A DNA stretch of 64,000 bases. Origin: Delphinus delphis. Lineage: Eukaryota > Chordata > Mammalia > Artiodactyla > Delphinidae. The DNA lies in NCBI RefSeq assembly GCF_949987515.2, contig NC_082702.1, positions 48,515,600 to 48,579,599 of the forward strand. The letters run 5' to 3'. The notes below the pieces were generated by a model. That model ran no database searches and had not been told where the DNA came from. It saw only the letters and a list, made by a program, of their open reading frames with translations. The position numbers and the translations under genes are program-made. Of the stretch, positions 25,021-37,500 are shown piece after piece. Numbering within the stretch: position 1 is the stretch's first letter; every line of letters begins with the position of its first letter.

Positions 25021-26904
25021 GAAACCATTTTGACTGTCACCATAGAGGGACATAAGTTGGGAGTAAATGTGTGTATTTACTTAATTTCCCTAACTTCAGG
25101 AATAGATCTTAAGGAAAACTGGAAAAGCCCCGTTTCTAACAGGTCGGAATCTCAATTTTAGGATATGAATTAGGTGGGCTCCACTCTCAGGACAGGATAC
25201 AAATTATCAAACTTCCTTCCAAGTTCAAGACATCATTTTATTCATGATCTTTTCATTTTAATCCAGAGAAACATTGATAGCAAATTCTGACTGCTACTGA
25301 AATACAGATGATGAAAACCATGAAAAGCTGGAGTTTCTGCTGACAAACTCTAATGCACTCTTCTCTTCCTGAACTTGTAAAGGACTTCATGGCCCAAATC
25401 AACTGGTATTCTTCCAGGAGGAGGAAATATTTTTGAACTCTTTTCTTTCAAGTCGGCTGATGACAAATAAGGCTATTTCGCCAAATTTCTACTTGCTTCT
25501 GTGTTTCTCTTTGGTGTATAAAGAGTTGGTTTACCACTGAAGCAAAATCTTTTGAGGGTTTTATCTTTTATATGGTCGTGAAAACACTGTAATCATTTCT
25601 GCGTTCCTGATTATAGTTAAGGACCTTTCATGGATTCCATTTATTATAAATGTGGACGTTATCAAAAGAAGCCAATTTTAATAAAAGTCTCCCTCCAAAA
25701 AGGATATTAGAGGCTTGCTCCTTCTGCTGTGATAAATACTTTCAGGTGCTATTTGATGGACAGCAAGAATTCTGTGCATCTGGCATTCATAGCAGAGTTT
25801 AGAATTAGAATTTTAGATCATGCTGGCAAGCCTGCGTAATTCTTTAATTCTTCAAATGGAACACAATTGGCTCAATCTTCTGCAGCATTCTGATTTTAAT
25901 TAAAATCTACTGTATGATACAGAACTATTACATCAACTTGCAAATCCCTACTTGATAGAAGTTGGGGAGGGGGTGCACCAAACACTGCTATTTAATTGTT
26001 TGTATTATACTTTGTCAAAAGAATCTAACATTACAGAGGAAACAGAGCAGTTTCACACAGAATTTCTGGGAGCTAAGCATTCCACAAGGATGCTGTAGTG
26101 CTATAAAGCAGATGCAAGCAGTCTTCTTTTCTGCAGAAAAGCTTTAAAAGTAAACACTGAGATCTGCTTCTTGAGTGACTAGGTTTCCCCCCAAATTTCT
26201 TCTCAGCACATGCTGTAAATGGCATTTTCAGGAACAGCAACGCAGGAAGAGCAACACCTAAGTTAAGACCAGAGGGATATTCATTGTTTTAAATCAATGA
26301 TTGAGTTTCACAATTCAGTGTCAAACAAGGCATGGGGTGGTGTGAGCAGCTAATCACACTACTTTGAAGTGTTGCCCATGTGTCAGTAAATGCTTCATTG
26401 TATTAAAGAGAAGAATCATGGGTAACAACAGGAGCTCTGTCCAGACCCTCCTGCATCCTTGAGAAAAATAATGGAGACGGAGAATTTGTCCTCAGTGACT
26501 GGACTACAGAAATCTGAAAACTCTTGAAAAGCAAATGTGGTGCTTAGTACTGCTAGATAAATTCCACTATTGGATTTTTAAATGCTCCAAAGCGATTTTT
26601 ATTCAGGCTTAGAACGGAAAATGACCTTGTGGGCTTCTAGCTCAGAAAAGGTGCATGTTCTGAACTCTCGGACAAGTATAAGTGATTCTTCTCGGCTGAG
26701 TCTATAAAACTGTATTAAAGATACTCACATCTCTATTAGGGGAATTTTACCGAGTGATAGGAACATTCCCAAACTGGAGCTTTCATAGGCTCTGTTCTTT
26801 TCTGAATTCATGAATGAATTACAGCCTGTATAACCAGCCAGACTGTATAAATCTTCAAGACAGTTGCCTCTGGAATTTGGCCCAGAACTAGCACAACAAA
26901 TTTC
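25021..26904. other. No gene recognised
   Basis: AT-rich unique-looking sequence with no frame above 61 codons and no identified repeat. Confidence 0.5.
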
Positions 26905-27104
26905 TTTTTTTTTTGCTACGCAGGCCTCTGACTGCTGGGGCCTCTCCCGTTGCGGAGCACAGGCTCCGGACGCGCAGGCTCAGCGGCCATGGCTCACGGG
27001 CCCAGCCGCTCCGCGGCATGTGGAATCCTCCCAGACCGGGGCGCGAACCCGTGTCCCCTGCATCGGCAGGCGGACTCTCAACCACTGCGCCACCAGGGAA
27101 GCCC
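26905..27104 (-). mobile_element. CHR-type SINE, short subfamily, antisense
   Basis: T-run followed by the reverse complement of the short SINE. 'ttctttt' occurs on both sides, the only visible remnant of a duplication. Confidence 0.95.
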
Positions 27105-27949
27105 TTCTTTTGGTTTTATCGTTGAATTGTACAAAATTCTTGGACTTTGCTTCTAAACCACTGTGGTAAAGCCACTCTGCCCACCCTATATTCTATATAC
27201 CCCAAAACTCAACCTACCCTGGGGCACAATAGGAAAATAATTGCAATAGATAGTATTACTGTTCCCAATTACCAGCCTACATTCCTAAGCCCTGCCATGT
27301 GACTTACAATGCCTCCTTTGTCCCATAAATGACATGCTTGGTCATGTGACCTCTTTTAGCCAACAGAACACAATGAAAGTCACGTACACCACATCCAATT
27401 AGAAGGCTTAAAAGTCCTTGCTCTTTTGTCCACTGACACTTTTTCGCTCTGCTCTGTGCATACCACGTCCCAAGTGTGGTAGCTCCTCTAGCCTGGATCC
27501 TGACTAGAAAAAGACAATAGAGCAAAGGCACAGCTAAACTACAGAGACTGCAGCTAAAACGCAGTAAGAACAAGAAATATAAATCTGTGTGGTTCTAAAT
27601 TACGGATATTTTATTATCAAACCAAAACCTTAGCGAAGACTAATACTGTTTTTAAAACTTTCAGTGTCAATTGATAGTTATTGAGTTGTAGTGGATTCTC
27701 ACATTGTGCTGAATGCATTCACAAATGGAATTTTATTGTCATCGTTTATATAATTTAGAATGCAGAAATTCTGAGCTTGCAAACTCAGTAACATTCAATC
27801 CACAGCCCTAGTTTTTTACATAAAAAAATTACATTGTGGTGCAGTGTGGGAAGCTAATGTGGTTAATTCTCCAGCCACCATGTTCCCCTTGTAATTCTCT
27901 AAAGGTACCCTAGATTTTCATCCTTTGCAAGTATTGTTCTGACATTCGG
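27105..27949. other. No gene; possible degenerate LTR
   Basis: 27290-27560 contains blocks ('cttttagccaacagaacaca', 'gtccactgacac') that recall antisense copies of an old mammalian LTR, but the match is too weak to name. The rest shows nothing recognisable. Confidence 0.4.
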
Positions 27950-28312
27950 AATACAGTCAATAATACTGTAAAAACTCTGTATGGTGACAGATGGTAACTA
28001 GACTTATCCTGGTGATCATTTTGTAATGTATAAAAATATCTAGGGGCTTCGCTGGTGGCGCAGTGGTTGAGAGTCCGCCTGCCGATGCAGGGGACACGGG
28101 TGCGTGCCCCGGTCCGGGAAGATCCCACATGCCGCGGAGAGGCTGGGCCCGTGAGCCATGGCCGCTGAGCCTGCGCGTCCGGAGCCTGTGCTCCGCGGCG
28201 GGAGAGGCCACAGCAGTGAGAGGCCCGCGTACGGCAAAAAAAAATTTAATCACTATGTTGTACACCTGAAACTAGTATGTCAGGTATAATTCAATAATAA
28301 AAGAGACGGTCC
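27950..28312 (+). mobile_element. L1 3' UTR end split by a SINE
   Basis: 'ggtgatcattttgtaatgta' left of the SINE and 'cactatgttgtacacctgaa' right of it are adjacent blocks of an L1 3' UTR, which ends 'aataataaaag'. The SINE at 28044-28244 interrupts it. Confidence 0.7.
28044..28244 (+). mobile_element. CHR-type SINE, short subfamily
   Basis: Complete short SINE inserted in an L1 3' UTR. It forms an inverted pair with the SINE at 28340-28554, separated by only about 95 bp. Confidence 0.95.
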
Positions 28313-28339
28313 TTACCTCTAGTGCAACTCCTCATTTCT

Positions 28340-28554
28340 TGTTTTTGTTTTTTGTTTTTTTTGTGGTACGCGGGCCTCTCACTGTTGAGGCCTCTCCTGT
28401 TGCAGAGCACAGGCTCCAGACGCGCAGGCTCAGCGGCCATGGCTCACGGGCGCAGCCGCTCCGCGGCACGCGGGATCTTCCCGGACCGGGGCACGAACCC
28501 GCGTCCCCTGCATCGGCAGGCGGACTCTCAACCACTGCGCCACCAGGGAAGCCC
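28340..28554 (-). mobile_element. CHR-type SINE, short subfamily, antisense
   Basis: Reverse complement of the short SINE behind a T-rich tail interrupted by G (gtttttgttttttg). An exact 17-bp duplication 'tgcaactcctcatttct' lies at 28323-28339 and 28555-28571. Confidence 0.96.
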
Positions 28555-28594
28555 TGCAACTCCTCATTTCTACCTGTAAAAGTTATCCATGTCA

Positions 28595-28830
28595 TAGGTT
28601 TGGGCTCAAATGCCACATTCTGCTTAAAATCTCTGATCCTTCCAGTGGAGTCAATTTCACCATCTCCTCTGCTTTCATGCTACTTATCTTTTTACTCAAG
28701 AAGACACTAGAATGTAAACTCCTTGAGGTCAGGGATGTTTGCTGTTTTGTTCATTCCTGTTTCCCTGAAGCCTAGAATAGCACATGGCCAGGAGCCCGGG
28801 TTCAGTACACGCTACGGGCACACGAAGCAC
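28595..28830 (+). repeat. L2 3' end
   Basis: 'ttgggctcaaatgccacatt', 'agaatgtaaactccttgagg' and 'cctagaatagcacatggcc' appear in the canonical order of the L2 3' terminus. Confidence 0.75.
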
Positions 28831-29303
28831 TTGCCACACCTGCTATGCATGTCTGACTACCACTCACCACAGAGGAAATTCTGAGCAGGAAAAAAAAAAT
28901 CTATATCTTGATCAGCTTTTCAGCCCCAGAACACCACCTGTGGTGATTTGAACATAAAAAATGTTTACTACCGAATGTGAATTTAACAAAAAATCTATAA
29001 TACGATCAGTTTGTTTGTATCTCAATATTTTTTTTAATGGGTAGTTTTCATGACTATCCTACCAGTTCAACTGCCTGAGACCCAGCTGCCCTATAAAATA
29101 TGTTAGAACAATATTAAAAAAATCACAGATCATTCGTGAGATAATCATTGTAGGTAGCTACATCTAGTGAATCCAAGAAAGGAGTTGGTACTAATTTGTT
29201 TTAGCTTTATCACAATGGTCATCCCCAGCATTCTTTAAACTCTAGATGTTTGGCTACATCCATAACTATCACAGTATTCCCTCAGCTGCTCTTCAGCATC
29301 TCT
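28831..29303. other. No gene recognised
   Basis: AT-rich sequence without recognised features. Confidence 0.5.
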
Positions 29304-29576
29304 CTTTTTTTTTTCTTTTTTACAAATTTATTTATTTATTTCTGACTGCGCTGGGTCTTCGTTGCTGTGCGCGGGGCTTTCTCTAGTTGTGGCGAGCAGG
29401 GGCTACTCTTCCTGGAGGTGTGTGGGCTTCACACTGTGGTGGCTTCTCTTGTTGCAGAGCACAGGCTCTAGGCATGTGGGCTTCAGTAGCTGTGGCGCAC
29501 GGGCTTAGTTGCTCCGTGGCATGTGGGATCATCCCGGACCAGGGCTCGAACCCGTGTCCCCTGCATTGGCAGGTGG
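29304..29576 (-). mobile_element. CHR-type SINE, long subfamily, 5'-truncated, antisense
   Basis: The T-rich tail and long body are present, but the element stops at 'ctgcattggcaggtgg'. It therefore lacks the first part of the tRNA head, including box A. An 11-bp duplication 'cagcatctctc' flanks it (29293-29303 and 29577-29587). Confidence 0.92.
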
Positions 29577-29587
29577 CAGCATCTCTC

Positions 29588-30268
29588 ATTTTTGAGTTGG
29601 ATTTTTCTGCCTTGACTCACAAGGAAAAGTTCTGTAATGTTACACTGGCATGACTGGGTCTGATACCTAAGACAGCTAAGACCTGAACTGAGGACAAGAT
29701 GATGACAACTTTCTCCTCTATCTGTGACAGCTGAAGATTCAGAGGACCAAATCCCAGTAAATCCTATCACAACCTACACAAGGGGCTATGAACTGCTGGC
29801 CCTTTGATCTGGTCACTCTGAATCTGATTCATTTATTCAGCACGTAGTTGCTGCTCATGTACTGCAGGCCAAATCCAGAGGGAAGAAGTGTTTTGTTTCC
29901 ACCTGGCTAGTGTTTTAGGTTCAAATACTTCATCAGCTGGCACATTCTAAAATTCAAAATGTTTTACATACAAGACAATTTCTGATGTCTCTTCAGAAAC
30001 AGATGTGGCCACACTGGCTTGTGCTTCTGTACGGCAGCATTGGCTGGAATGGAGAGGCGGCTGTTTTTCCTCTGGAAACACTCGTATTTTCCGTACTCTG
30101 GAAGCCCTCCTCATGTCTGATACCAGATACAGGTGTAATCTACGTACCCAGGGAAACACATGAGCTCGTAATACCCCTCTTACTATGTTCCTAACACTGT
30201 GAAAATGCCCGAGTCCACAGTGAGGAGAGGTGTTTGTAGATACAACAGAGCCGCCCTTACCTATAGCA
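29588..30268. other. No gene recognised
   Basis: Unique-looking. The 175-codon minus-strand frame at 29947-30474 lacks any recognisable domain and runs into the hAT fossil, so it is not called. Confidence 0.5.
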
Positions 30269-31389
30269 CAGTGGTTCCCAGCTGTAGTCTGTGGGGTCCC
30301 CATGGTCCTGCCATGGCATCTAGAGGTCAAAACCATTTTCGTAATAAAGATGTTAACTGACTTTTCCCTGTGTTGATGTTTGCACCTAGAGCGCAAAAAC
30401 GGTGGTAAAACTGCAGGAGTGCTATTTTGATAATAGCACTTGTGTGATTGTATTTCGAGCTGAAATAGCTTCATTTTTCATGAAATCCCCCTTTTTTTAA
30501 AAGAACAGCTGACAAACTAATATTTACCAGAAATCTTCTTGAAAATGAATGACACGAGCTGTCACTTCAAGGAAAACAACTAACAGTATCTGTTACCAAC
30601 TTGAGCTCTCTAGGAAAAAAAAAAGTGAGAAAATTTGTACCTGCTACTAGGAGCTTGACATCTTTCCCAAAAACAGTAAAGACTCTTCTGATGAGAATGG
30701 TCATAACATTAACAAGTGTAATCTTTTGATAGTGTATGAATTAGGCCGAAATTTGGAGGTGAGCCAATATTTCCCAAATGTCTAATACATTGTGTTACAA
30801 AATTATCCATGAGTAAAAGATGCTTCCCAGGATACAGCAGTGAGTTTTAACATAACAAGGTAGAAAACATTAACAGATATGTCTTCAGATTCGACACTGC
30901 AACCAGCCCTCAAGAAACGAGCAGTTTTCAAGTTTGGGTACAGAATGAAAGAAGAAAGAGCACAATTATCTGAAAAGGCTATTAAAATACTCCAGCACAA
31001 CTACGTATCTGTCCAAGGCCGTTTTTTCTTCACATACTTCAACCAAAACAGGCTGCAACTGACTGAAAGTAGAAGCAGATGTGGAAATCGAGCTATTTTC
31101 TGTTAATCCAGTCTTTAAAGAAATCTTCAAATATTAATGCCATTCTTCTGTCTTTTAATTTTTGAAATACAACTATTTTTATAAAATATATAATTTACAT
31201 TATCAATTGATAGGTTCATTTTATTATTTTTAATGAATTATTGAACTATATTTTAAAAATTCATCAGCTTAAATTTCTAGTACAATAACCAAGTCTGTAT
31301 ATAACCCACTTTAACAAAGACCCTTTGGGGGTCCTCAATAATTTTTAAGATTATAAAGTTATCCAAAGCCAAAAGTTGGAGATTTGTTG
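30269..31389 (+). mobile_element. hAT-superfamily DNA transposon fossil
   Basis: The left end is 'cagtggttcccagctgtag' and the right end reads 'aaaagttggagatttgttg', degenerate inverted termini of the common hAT type. They are bounded by 8-bp sequences 'ctatagca' (30261-30268) and 'ctttagca' (31390-31397), which match 7 of 8; 8 bp is the hAT duplication length. The body contains a transposase remnant at 30879-31106 and 'ttgggggtcctcaataattt' near the right end. The subfamily (Tip100/Zaphod-like or other) is not certain. Confidence 0.75.
30879..31106 (+). pseudogene. hAT transposase C-terminal remnant
   Basis: A 75-codon open frame resembles the C-terminal dimerisation (hATC) domain of hAT transposases. 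Key stretches are 'LSEKAIKILQHNYVSVQGRF' (about residues 27-46) and 'FTYFNQNRLQL' (about 48-58), corresponding to the conserved block around the usual glycine-phenylalanine-serine segment. The catalytic and zinc-finger regions that should precede it are not readable in the upstream 600 bp, where stops and indels accumulate. The frame sits inside an element with recognisable ends, so it is a fossil rather than a captured host gene. It cannot encode an active transposase. Survival of 75 codons is most simply chance; selection for a new use cannot be judged from one copy. Confidence 0.65.
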
Positions 31390-31397
31390 CTTTAGCA

Positions 31398-31885
31398 TAT
31401 CATCGATAATGTCATTTATCTTAATGAAATACACATTATAACAATTGCTTATTTTATTGTCATTTCTGAAAAGGAAAGAAGAAAAATCCATATTTTCTGA
31501 ATCAGAATCAATAGCATTCAAAATTTTTAATCTTTCAAAGGCACTTATAATAACCAGATGGGTGTAAAGCATAACTAAAAAGATATTGATAAATATTTAA
31601 AAATACCATTTTTTCCAGGATTTGCTATTATGAGGGAACTATCCCAATTTTATTCCTTTTATATATCATTCACTATATGAATTCCCTCTACTGAGACAGC
31701 AACTCAGCAGAAATTTTTAATTTTAGCAATTAGAGATTATATAATATACAAATATATACCCATGTATGTATGCCTGTGTGTACAGATGTGTGTTTACATA
31801 TATATGCATGTGTTTATATATGTGTATCCCTGGGCTCTAAGAAATAATTAATGATGATTTTGTGGTTCCATTTCCCACACCTACA
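31398..31885. other. AT-rich sequence with TG/TA-rich run
   Basis: No gene. 31744-31828 is an irregular alternating purine-pyrimidine run (tatatatgcatgtgtttata and similar). Confidence 0.6.
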
Positions 31886-32505
31886 TTAGTTTCCTATTGC
31901 TGCTGTAGCAAAATTAAAACAATATAAATGTACTATCTTATAGGTCACAAGACCAAGAGGTCTCATTGACTAAAATCAATGTGTTGATAGGGCCGCATGT
32001 CCTTTCTGGAGACTCTACAGGAGAATCTATTTCCTTGCTTTTTCTAGCTCCTCGAAATCTCCTTCTTCATTTTCAAAGCCAACAATGTTGCACATCTCTG
32101 TGTCCTTCTCCTGTGGTCACGTATCCTTCTGATCACAGCTGGGAAAGCTTCAAAGATCCCTTGTGATCACATTGAGGAATCCAGGATAATCTCCCTGTCT
32201 CACGAACTTTCACTTGGGACTTCCTTGGTGGTCCAGTGGCTAAGACCCCATGCTCCCAATGCAGGCGACCCGAGTTCCATCCCTGGTCAGGGAACTAAAT
32301 CCTGCATGCCACAACGAAGATGCCGCATACTGCAACTAAGACCCAGTGAAGCCAAATAAGGAAATAAATATTTTAAAAACAAAAAACAAAAAAACTTTAA
32401 CTTATCTCCTGAATGCCTTTTGCCTTGTAGGTTAACATATTCACAGGTTCCAAGGTACGTGGTCTTCTTTGGGTGGCCGTTATTATGCCTACCACACAGA
32501 CAAAT
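31886..32505 (-). repeat. MaLR-type (MLT1-like) LTR, antisense, split by a SINE
   Basis: It opens 'ttagtttcctattgctgctg', continues with the 'ctttctggagactctacagg' block and ends with 'aacatattcacaggttcc' beyond the SINE at 32216-32388. It is the same class as the LTR at 22345. No coding interior is present. Confidence 0.65.
32216..32388 (+). mobile_element. Older tRNA-Glu SINE, sense
   Basis: Head 'acttccttggtggtccagtg', box B-like 'gagttccatcc', then 'ggtcagggaactaaatcctg' and an A-rich tail. The body differs from both the short and long CHR forms and is more diverged. The flanks 'aactttcactt' and 'aactttaactt' are a probable duplication. Confidence 0.85.
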
Positions 32506-33455
32506 AAAGTAAATGAATTGCTTCTTCATAAATCCTATCTGTGCAATGAACATATATATCACAATAGTCAGCTGAATGGTAAATAGTGGTTTGTAGTAAG
32601 TGACCATTCTCTCTGTCACACTAAATCTCCTGAGACTTTCATCAAAGAAAAGCAATGGGACTCTGAAAACTAGCTGTCTCTTAGGGAAAAGCCAAACCAT
32701 CTGATTATTAAAATAACTAGTCACCTGTATATGTAAAACTATTTCATGAGGTCACATTCTCATTGACCGCCCCTGTTGCACTTCTGGCCCTTAGTAACCA
32801 CTGAAAGTATTAATCTCCCATAGGCATAGATAGATCCTTTATTCTTGGGCCACACTGTCCAAAAAGGAAAATGATAGAGAAAATTTATAAAGCAAACACT
32901 GATACCACTCTCACCCCGTACCCCACCCCCCCACACACACATCTGTCTTCAGCCAACTGGAATAGTCCCTGTTTTTTGAATAAAATTCTACTCTATAAAA
33001 ATGTCAATATTTTCCATGGCAGCTGAAGATGCATTTAACACTTGTTGCTTGTTTGTAACCAAGTTGGTTAATTATGGCAAATCACATTCCAAGACACTAA
33101 TGTCCAGCCCATGCCTATCCTGGACAGAGCTATGACATGAGGGGGCCGTGCAGTGACAGGTCATTCACTTACATGTAATCATTTCCTGGCCTGGCATCTT
33201 CCAGGTTCACTAAATTCAGTACAAGCCAGTAGTATCTGAACCATGGGAAAATCACACCTGGTGTAGTGATGATGAAACTGGGGATGATTTCTAAAAGAGA
33301 AGCAGCTTTGGAACCCACTCCAAGAGCCGGGTGAGTCTCCCATTGCACACTGCTCTCTCTGCAGTACCATTTGAGGGCAGCTGTAAGACAAGCTATATAT
33401 CTTCCCCTCCTAGTTGTGGTGGATGTTAGGGTCCTAGCTGAGGACAGACAGAAAC
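32506..33455. other. No gene recognised
   Basis: Unique-looking sequence without domains or recognised repeats. A short CA/C-rich run lies near 32917-32942. Confidence 0.5.
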
Positions 33456-33586
33456 AAAAGTTCCAATTATTGACAGGTGCTGAAGTGCTGGGACCAAAAG
33501 GAAGCCTACACTATGATCAGAAGCAAGAAGAACTACAATCCTGCAGCCTGTGGAACAAAGACCACATTCACAGAAAGACAGACAAG

Positions 33587-34490
33587 ATGAAAAGGCAGAG
33601 GGCTATGTACCAGATGAAGGAACAAGATAAAACCCCAGAAAAACAATTAAATGAAGTGGAGATAGGCAACCTTCCTGAAAAAGAATTCAGAATAACGATA
33701 GTGAAGATGATCCAGGACCTCGGAAAAAGAATGGACGCAAAGATTGAGAAGATGCAAGAAATGTTTAACAAAGATCTAGAAGAATTAAAGAAAAAACAAA
33801 TAGAGATGAACAATACAGTAACTGAAATGAAAAATACACTAGAAGGAATCAATAGCAGAATAACTGAGGCAGAAGAATGGATAAGTGACCCGGAAGACAG
33901 AATGGTGGAATTCACTGCTGTGGAACAGAATAAAGAAAAAAAGAATGAAAAGAAATGAAGACAGACTAAGAGACCTCTGGGACAACATTAAACGCAACAA
34001 CATTCGCATTATAGAGACCCCAGAAGGAGAAGAGAGAGAGAAAGGACCAGAGAAAATATTTGAAGAGATTATAGTCGAAAACTTCCCTACCATGGGAAAG
34101 GAAATAGCCACCCCAGTCCAGGAAGCGCAGAGACTCCCACACAGGATAATCCCAAGGAGAAAGACGCCAAGACATATAGTAATCAAACTGGCAAAAATTA
34201 AAGACAAAGAAAAATTACTGAAAGCAACAAGGGAAAAATGACAAATAACATACAAGGGAACTCCCATAAGGTTAACAGCTGATTTCTCAGCAGAAACTCT
34301 ACAAGTCAGAAGGCAGTGGCATGATATACTTAAACTGATGAAAGGGAAGAACCTACAACCAAGATTACTCTACTCAGCAAGGATCTCATTCAGATTCGAT
34401 GGAGAAATCAAAAGCTTTACAGACAAGCAAAAGCTAAGAGAATTCCGCATCACCAAACCAGCTCTACAACAAATGCTAAGGAACTTCTCT
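33587..34490 (+). pseudogene. L1 ORF1 (RNA-binding chaperone), broken
   Basis: ORF1 encodes the coiled-coil RNA-binding protein that coats L1 RNA. The coiled coil is visible from about codon 40 ('MDAKIEKMQEMFNKDLEELK', heptad-like), followed by the RRM region ('NIRIIETPEGEE') and the C-terminal domain ('ARISFRFDGEIKSF'). Relative to the young copy, one extra A in the run at 33936-33942 shifts the frame and causes a stop at 33956-33958. A second, in-frame stop lies at 34239-34241, and the normal terminal stop is mutated. The protein cannot be made. Confidence 0.88.
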
Positions 34491-34550
34491 AAGTGGGAAA
34501 CACAAGAGAAGAAAAGGACCTACAAAAACAAACCCAAAACAATTGAGAAA

Positions 34551-37500
34551 ATGGTAACAGGTACATACATATAGATAATTACCTTAAATGTGAATGGATT
34601 AAATACTCCAACCAAAAGACACAGGTTTGCTGAATGGATACGGAAACAAGACCCATCTATATGCTGTCTACAAGAGACTCACTTCAGACCTAGGGACACA
34701 TACCGACTGAAAGTGAGGGGATGGAAAAAGATATTCCATGCAAATGGAAATCAAAAGAAAGCTGAAGTAGCAATACTCATATCAGATAAAATAGATTTTA
34801 AAATAAAAAATGTTATAAGAGACAAGGAAGGACACTACATAATGATCAAAGGATCAATCCAAGGAGAAGATATAACAATTATAAATATATATGCACCCAA
34901 TATAGGAGCACCTCAATACATAAAGCAACTGCTAACAGCTATAAAAGAGGAAATCGACAGTAACACAATAATAGTGGGGGACTTTAACACTTCAATTACA
35001 CCAATGGACAGAACAACCAAAAAGAAAATTAAAAAGGAAACACAAGCTTTAAATGACACAATAGACCAGGTAGATTTAATTGATATTTACAGGACATTAT
35101 ATCCAAAAACAGCAGATTACACTTTCTTCTCAAGTGCACACGGAACATTCTCTAGGATAGATCACATCTTGGGTCACAAATCAAGCCTCAGTAAATTTAA
35201 GAAAATTAAAATCATATCAAGCATCTTTTCTGACCACAATGCTATGAGATTAGAAATCAAGTACAGGGAAAAAACATAAAATACACAAACACATGGAGGC
35301 TAAACAATACCCTACTAAATAACCAAGAGATCACTGAAGATATCAAAGAGGGAGTGAAAAAATACCTAGAGACAAATGACAACGAAAACACGACAATCCA
35401 AAATCTATGGGATGCAGCAAAAGCAGTTCTAAGAGGGAAGTTTATAGCTATACAAGCCTACCTCAAGAAACAAGAAAAATCTCAAATAAACAATCTAACC
35501 TTACATCTAAAGGAACTAGAGAAAGAAGAACAAATAAAACCCGAAGTTAGCAGAAGGAAAGAAATCATAAAGATCAGAGCAGAAATAAATGAAGTAGAAA
35601 CAAAGAAAACAGTAGCAAACATCAATAAAACTAAAAGCCGGTTCTTTGAGAAGATAAACAAAATTGATAAACCATTAGCCAGACTCAACAAGAAAAAGAG
35701 GGAGAGGACTCAAATCAATAAAATTAGAAAAGAAAAAGAAGTTACAATAGACACCGCAGAAATACAAAGCATCCTCAGAGGCTACTACAAGCAACTCTAT
35801 GCCAATAAAATGGAAAACCGGGAAGAAATGGACAAATTCTTAGAAAGGTACAACCTTCCAAGACTGAAGCACGAAGAAATAGAAAATATGAACAGACCAA
35901 TCACAAGCACTGAAATTGAAACTGTGATTAAAAATCTTCCAATAAACAAAAGTCCAGGACCAGATGGCTTCACAGGTGAATTCTATCAAACATTTAGAGA
36001 AGAGCTAACACCCATCCTTCTCAAACTCTTCCAAAAAATTGCAGAGAAAGGAACACTCCCAAACTCATTCTATGAGGCCACCATCACCCTGATACCAAAA
36101 CCAGACAAAGAAACTACAAAAAAAGAAAATTACAGACCAATATCACTGATGAATATAGATGCAAAAATCCTCAACAAAATACTAGCAAACACAATCTAAC
36201 AACACTTTAAAAGGATCATACACCATGATCAAGTGGGATTTATCCCAGGGATGCAAGGATTCTTCAATATATGCAAATCAATCAATGTGATACACCATAT
36301 TAACAAATTGAAGAAGAAAAACCATATGCTCATCTCAATAGATGCAGAAAAAGCTTTTGAAAAAATTTAACACCATTTATGATAAAAACTCTCCAGAAAG
36401 TGGGCATAGAGAGAAACTACCTCAACATAAATAATGGGCATATACCACAAACCCACAGCAAATATCATTCTCAATGGTGAAAAACTGAAAGCCTTTCCTG
36501 TAAGATCAGGAACAAGACAAGGATGTCCATTCTCACTACTATCATTCAACATAGTTTTGGAAGTCCTAGCCACGGCAATCAGAGAAGAAAAAGAAATAAA
36601 AGGAATCCAAATTGGAAAAGAAGAAGTAAAACTGTCACTGTTTGAAGATGACATGATACTATACATAGAGAATGCTAAAGATGCCACCAGAAAACTATTA
36701 GAGTTAATCAATGAATTTGGTAAAGTTGCAGGATACAAAATTAATACACAGAAATCTCTTGCATTCTTATATCCTAATGATGAAAAATCTGAAAGAGAAA
36801 TAAAGGAAACACTGCCATTTACCATTGCAACAAAAAGAATAAAATACCTAGGAATAAACCTACCTAGGGAGACAAAAGACCTGTATGCAGAAAAGCATAA
36901 GACACTGATGAAAGAAATTAAAGATGATACCAACAGATGGAGAGATATACCATGTTCTTGGATTGGAAGAATCAATATTGTGAAAATGACTATACTACAC
37001 AAAGCAATCTAGAGATTCAATGCAATCCCTATCAAATTACCAATGGCATTTTTTACATAACTAGAACAAAAAATCTTAAAATTTGTATGGAGACACAAAA
37101 GACCCTGAATAGCCAAAGCAGTCTGGAGGGGAAAAAAACGGAGCTGGAGGAATCAGACTCCCTGACTTCAGACTATACTACAAAGCTACAGTAATCAAGA
37201 CAATATGGCATGGGCACAAAAACATAAATATAGATCAATGGAACACGATAGAAAGCCTAGAGATAAACCCATGCACCTATGGTCAACTAATCTATGACAA
37301 GGGAGGCAAGGATATACAATGGAGAAAGGACAGTCTCTTCAGTAAGTGGTGCTGGGATAACTGGACAGCTACATGTAAAAGAATGAAATTAGAACACTCC
37401 CTAAAACCATACACAAAAATAAACTCAAAATAAATTAGAGACCTAAATGTAAGACCGGACACTATAAAACTCTTAGAGGAAAACACAGGAAGAACACTCT

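Noticed and set aside
29947..30474. A 175-codon minus-strand frame
   Set aside because: No recognisable domain or start context, and part of it runs through the hAT fossil in antisense.
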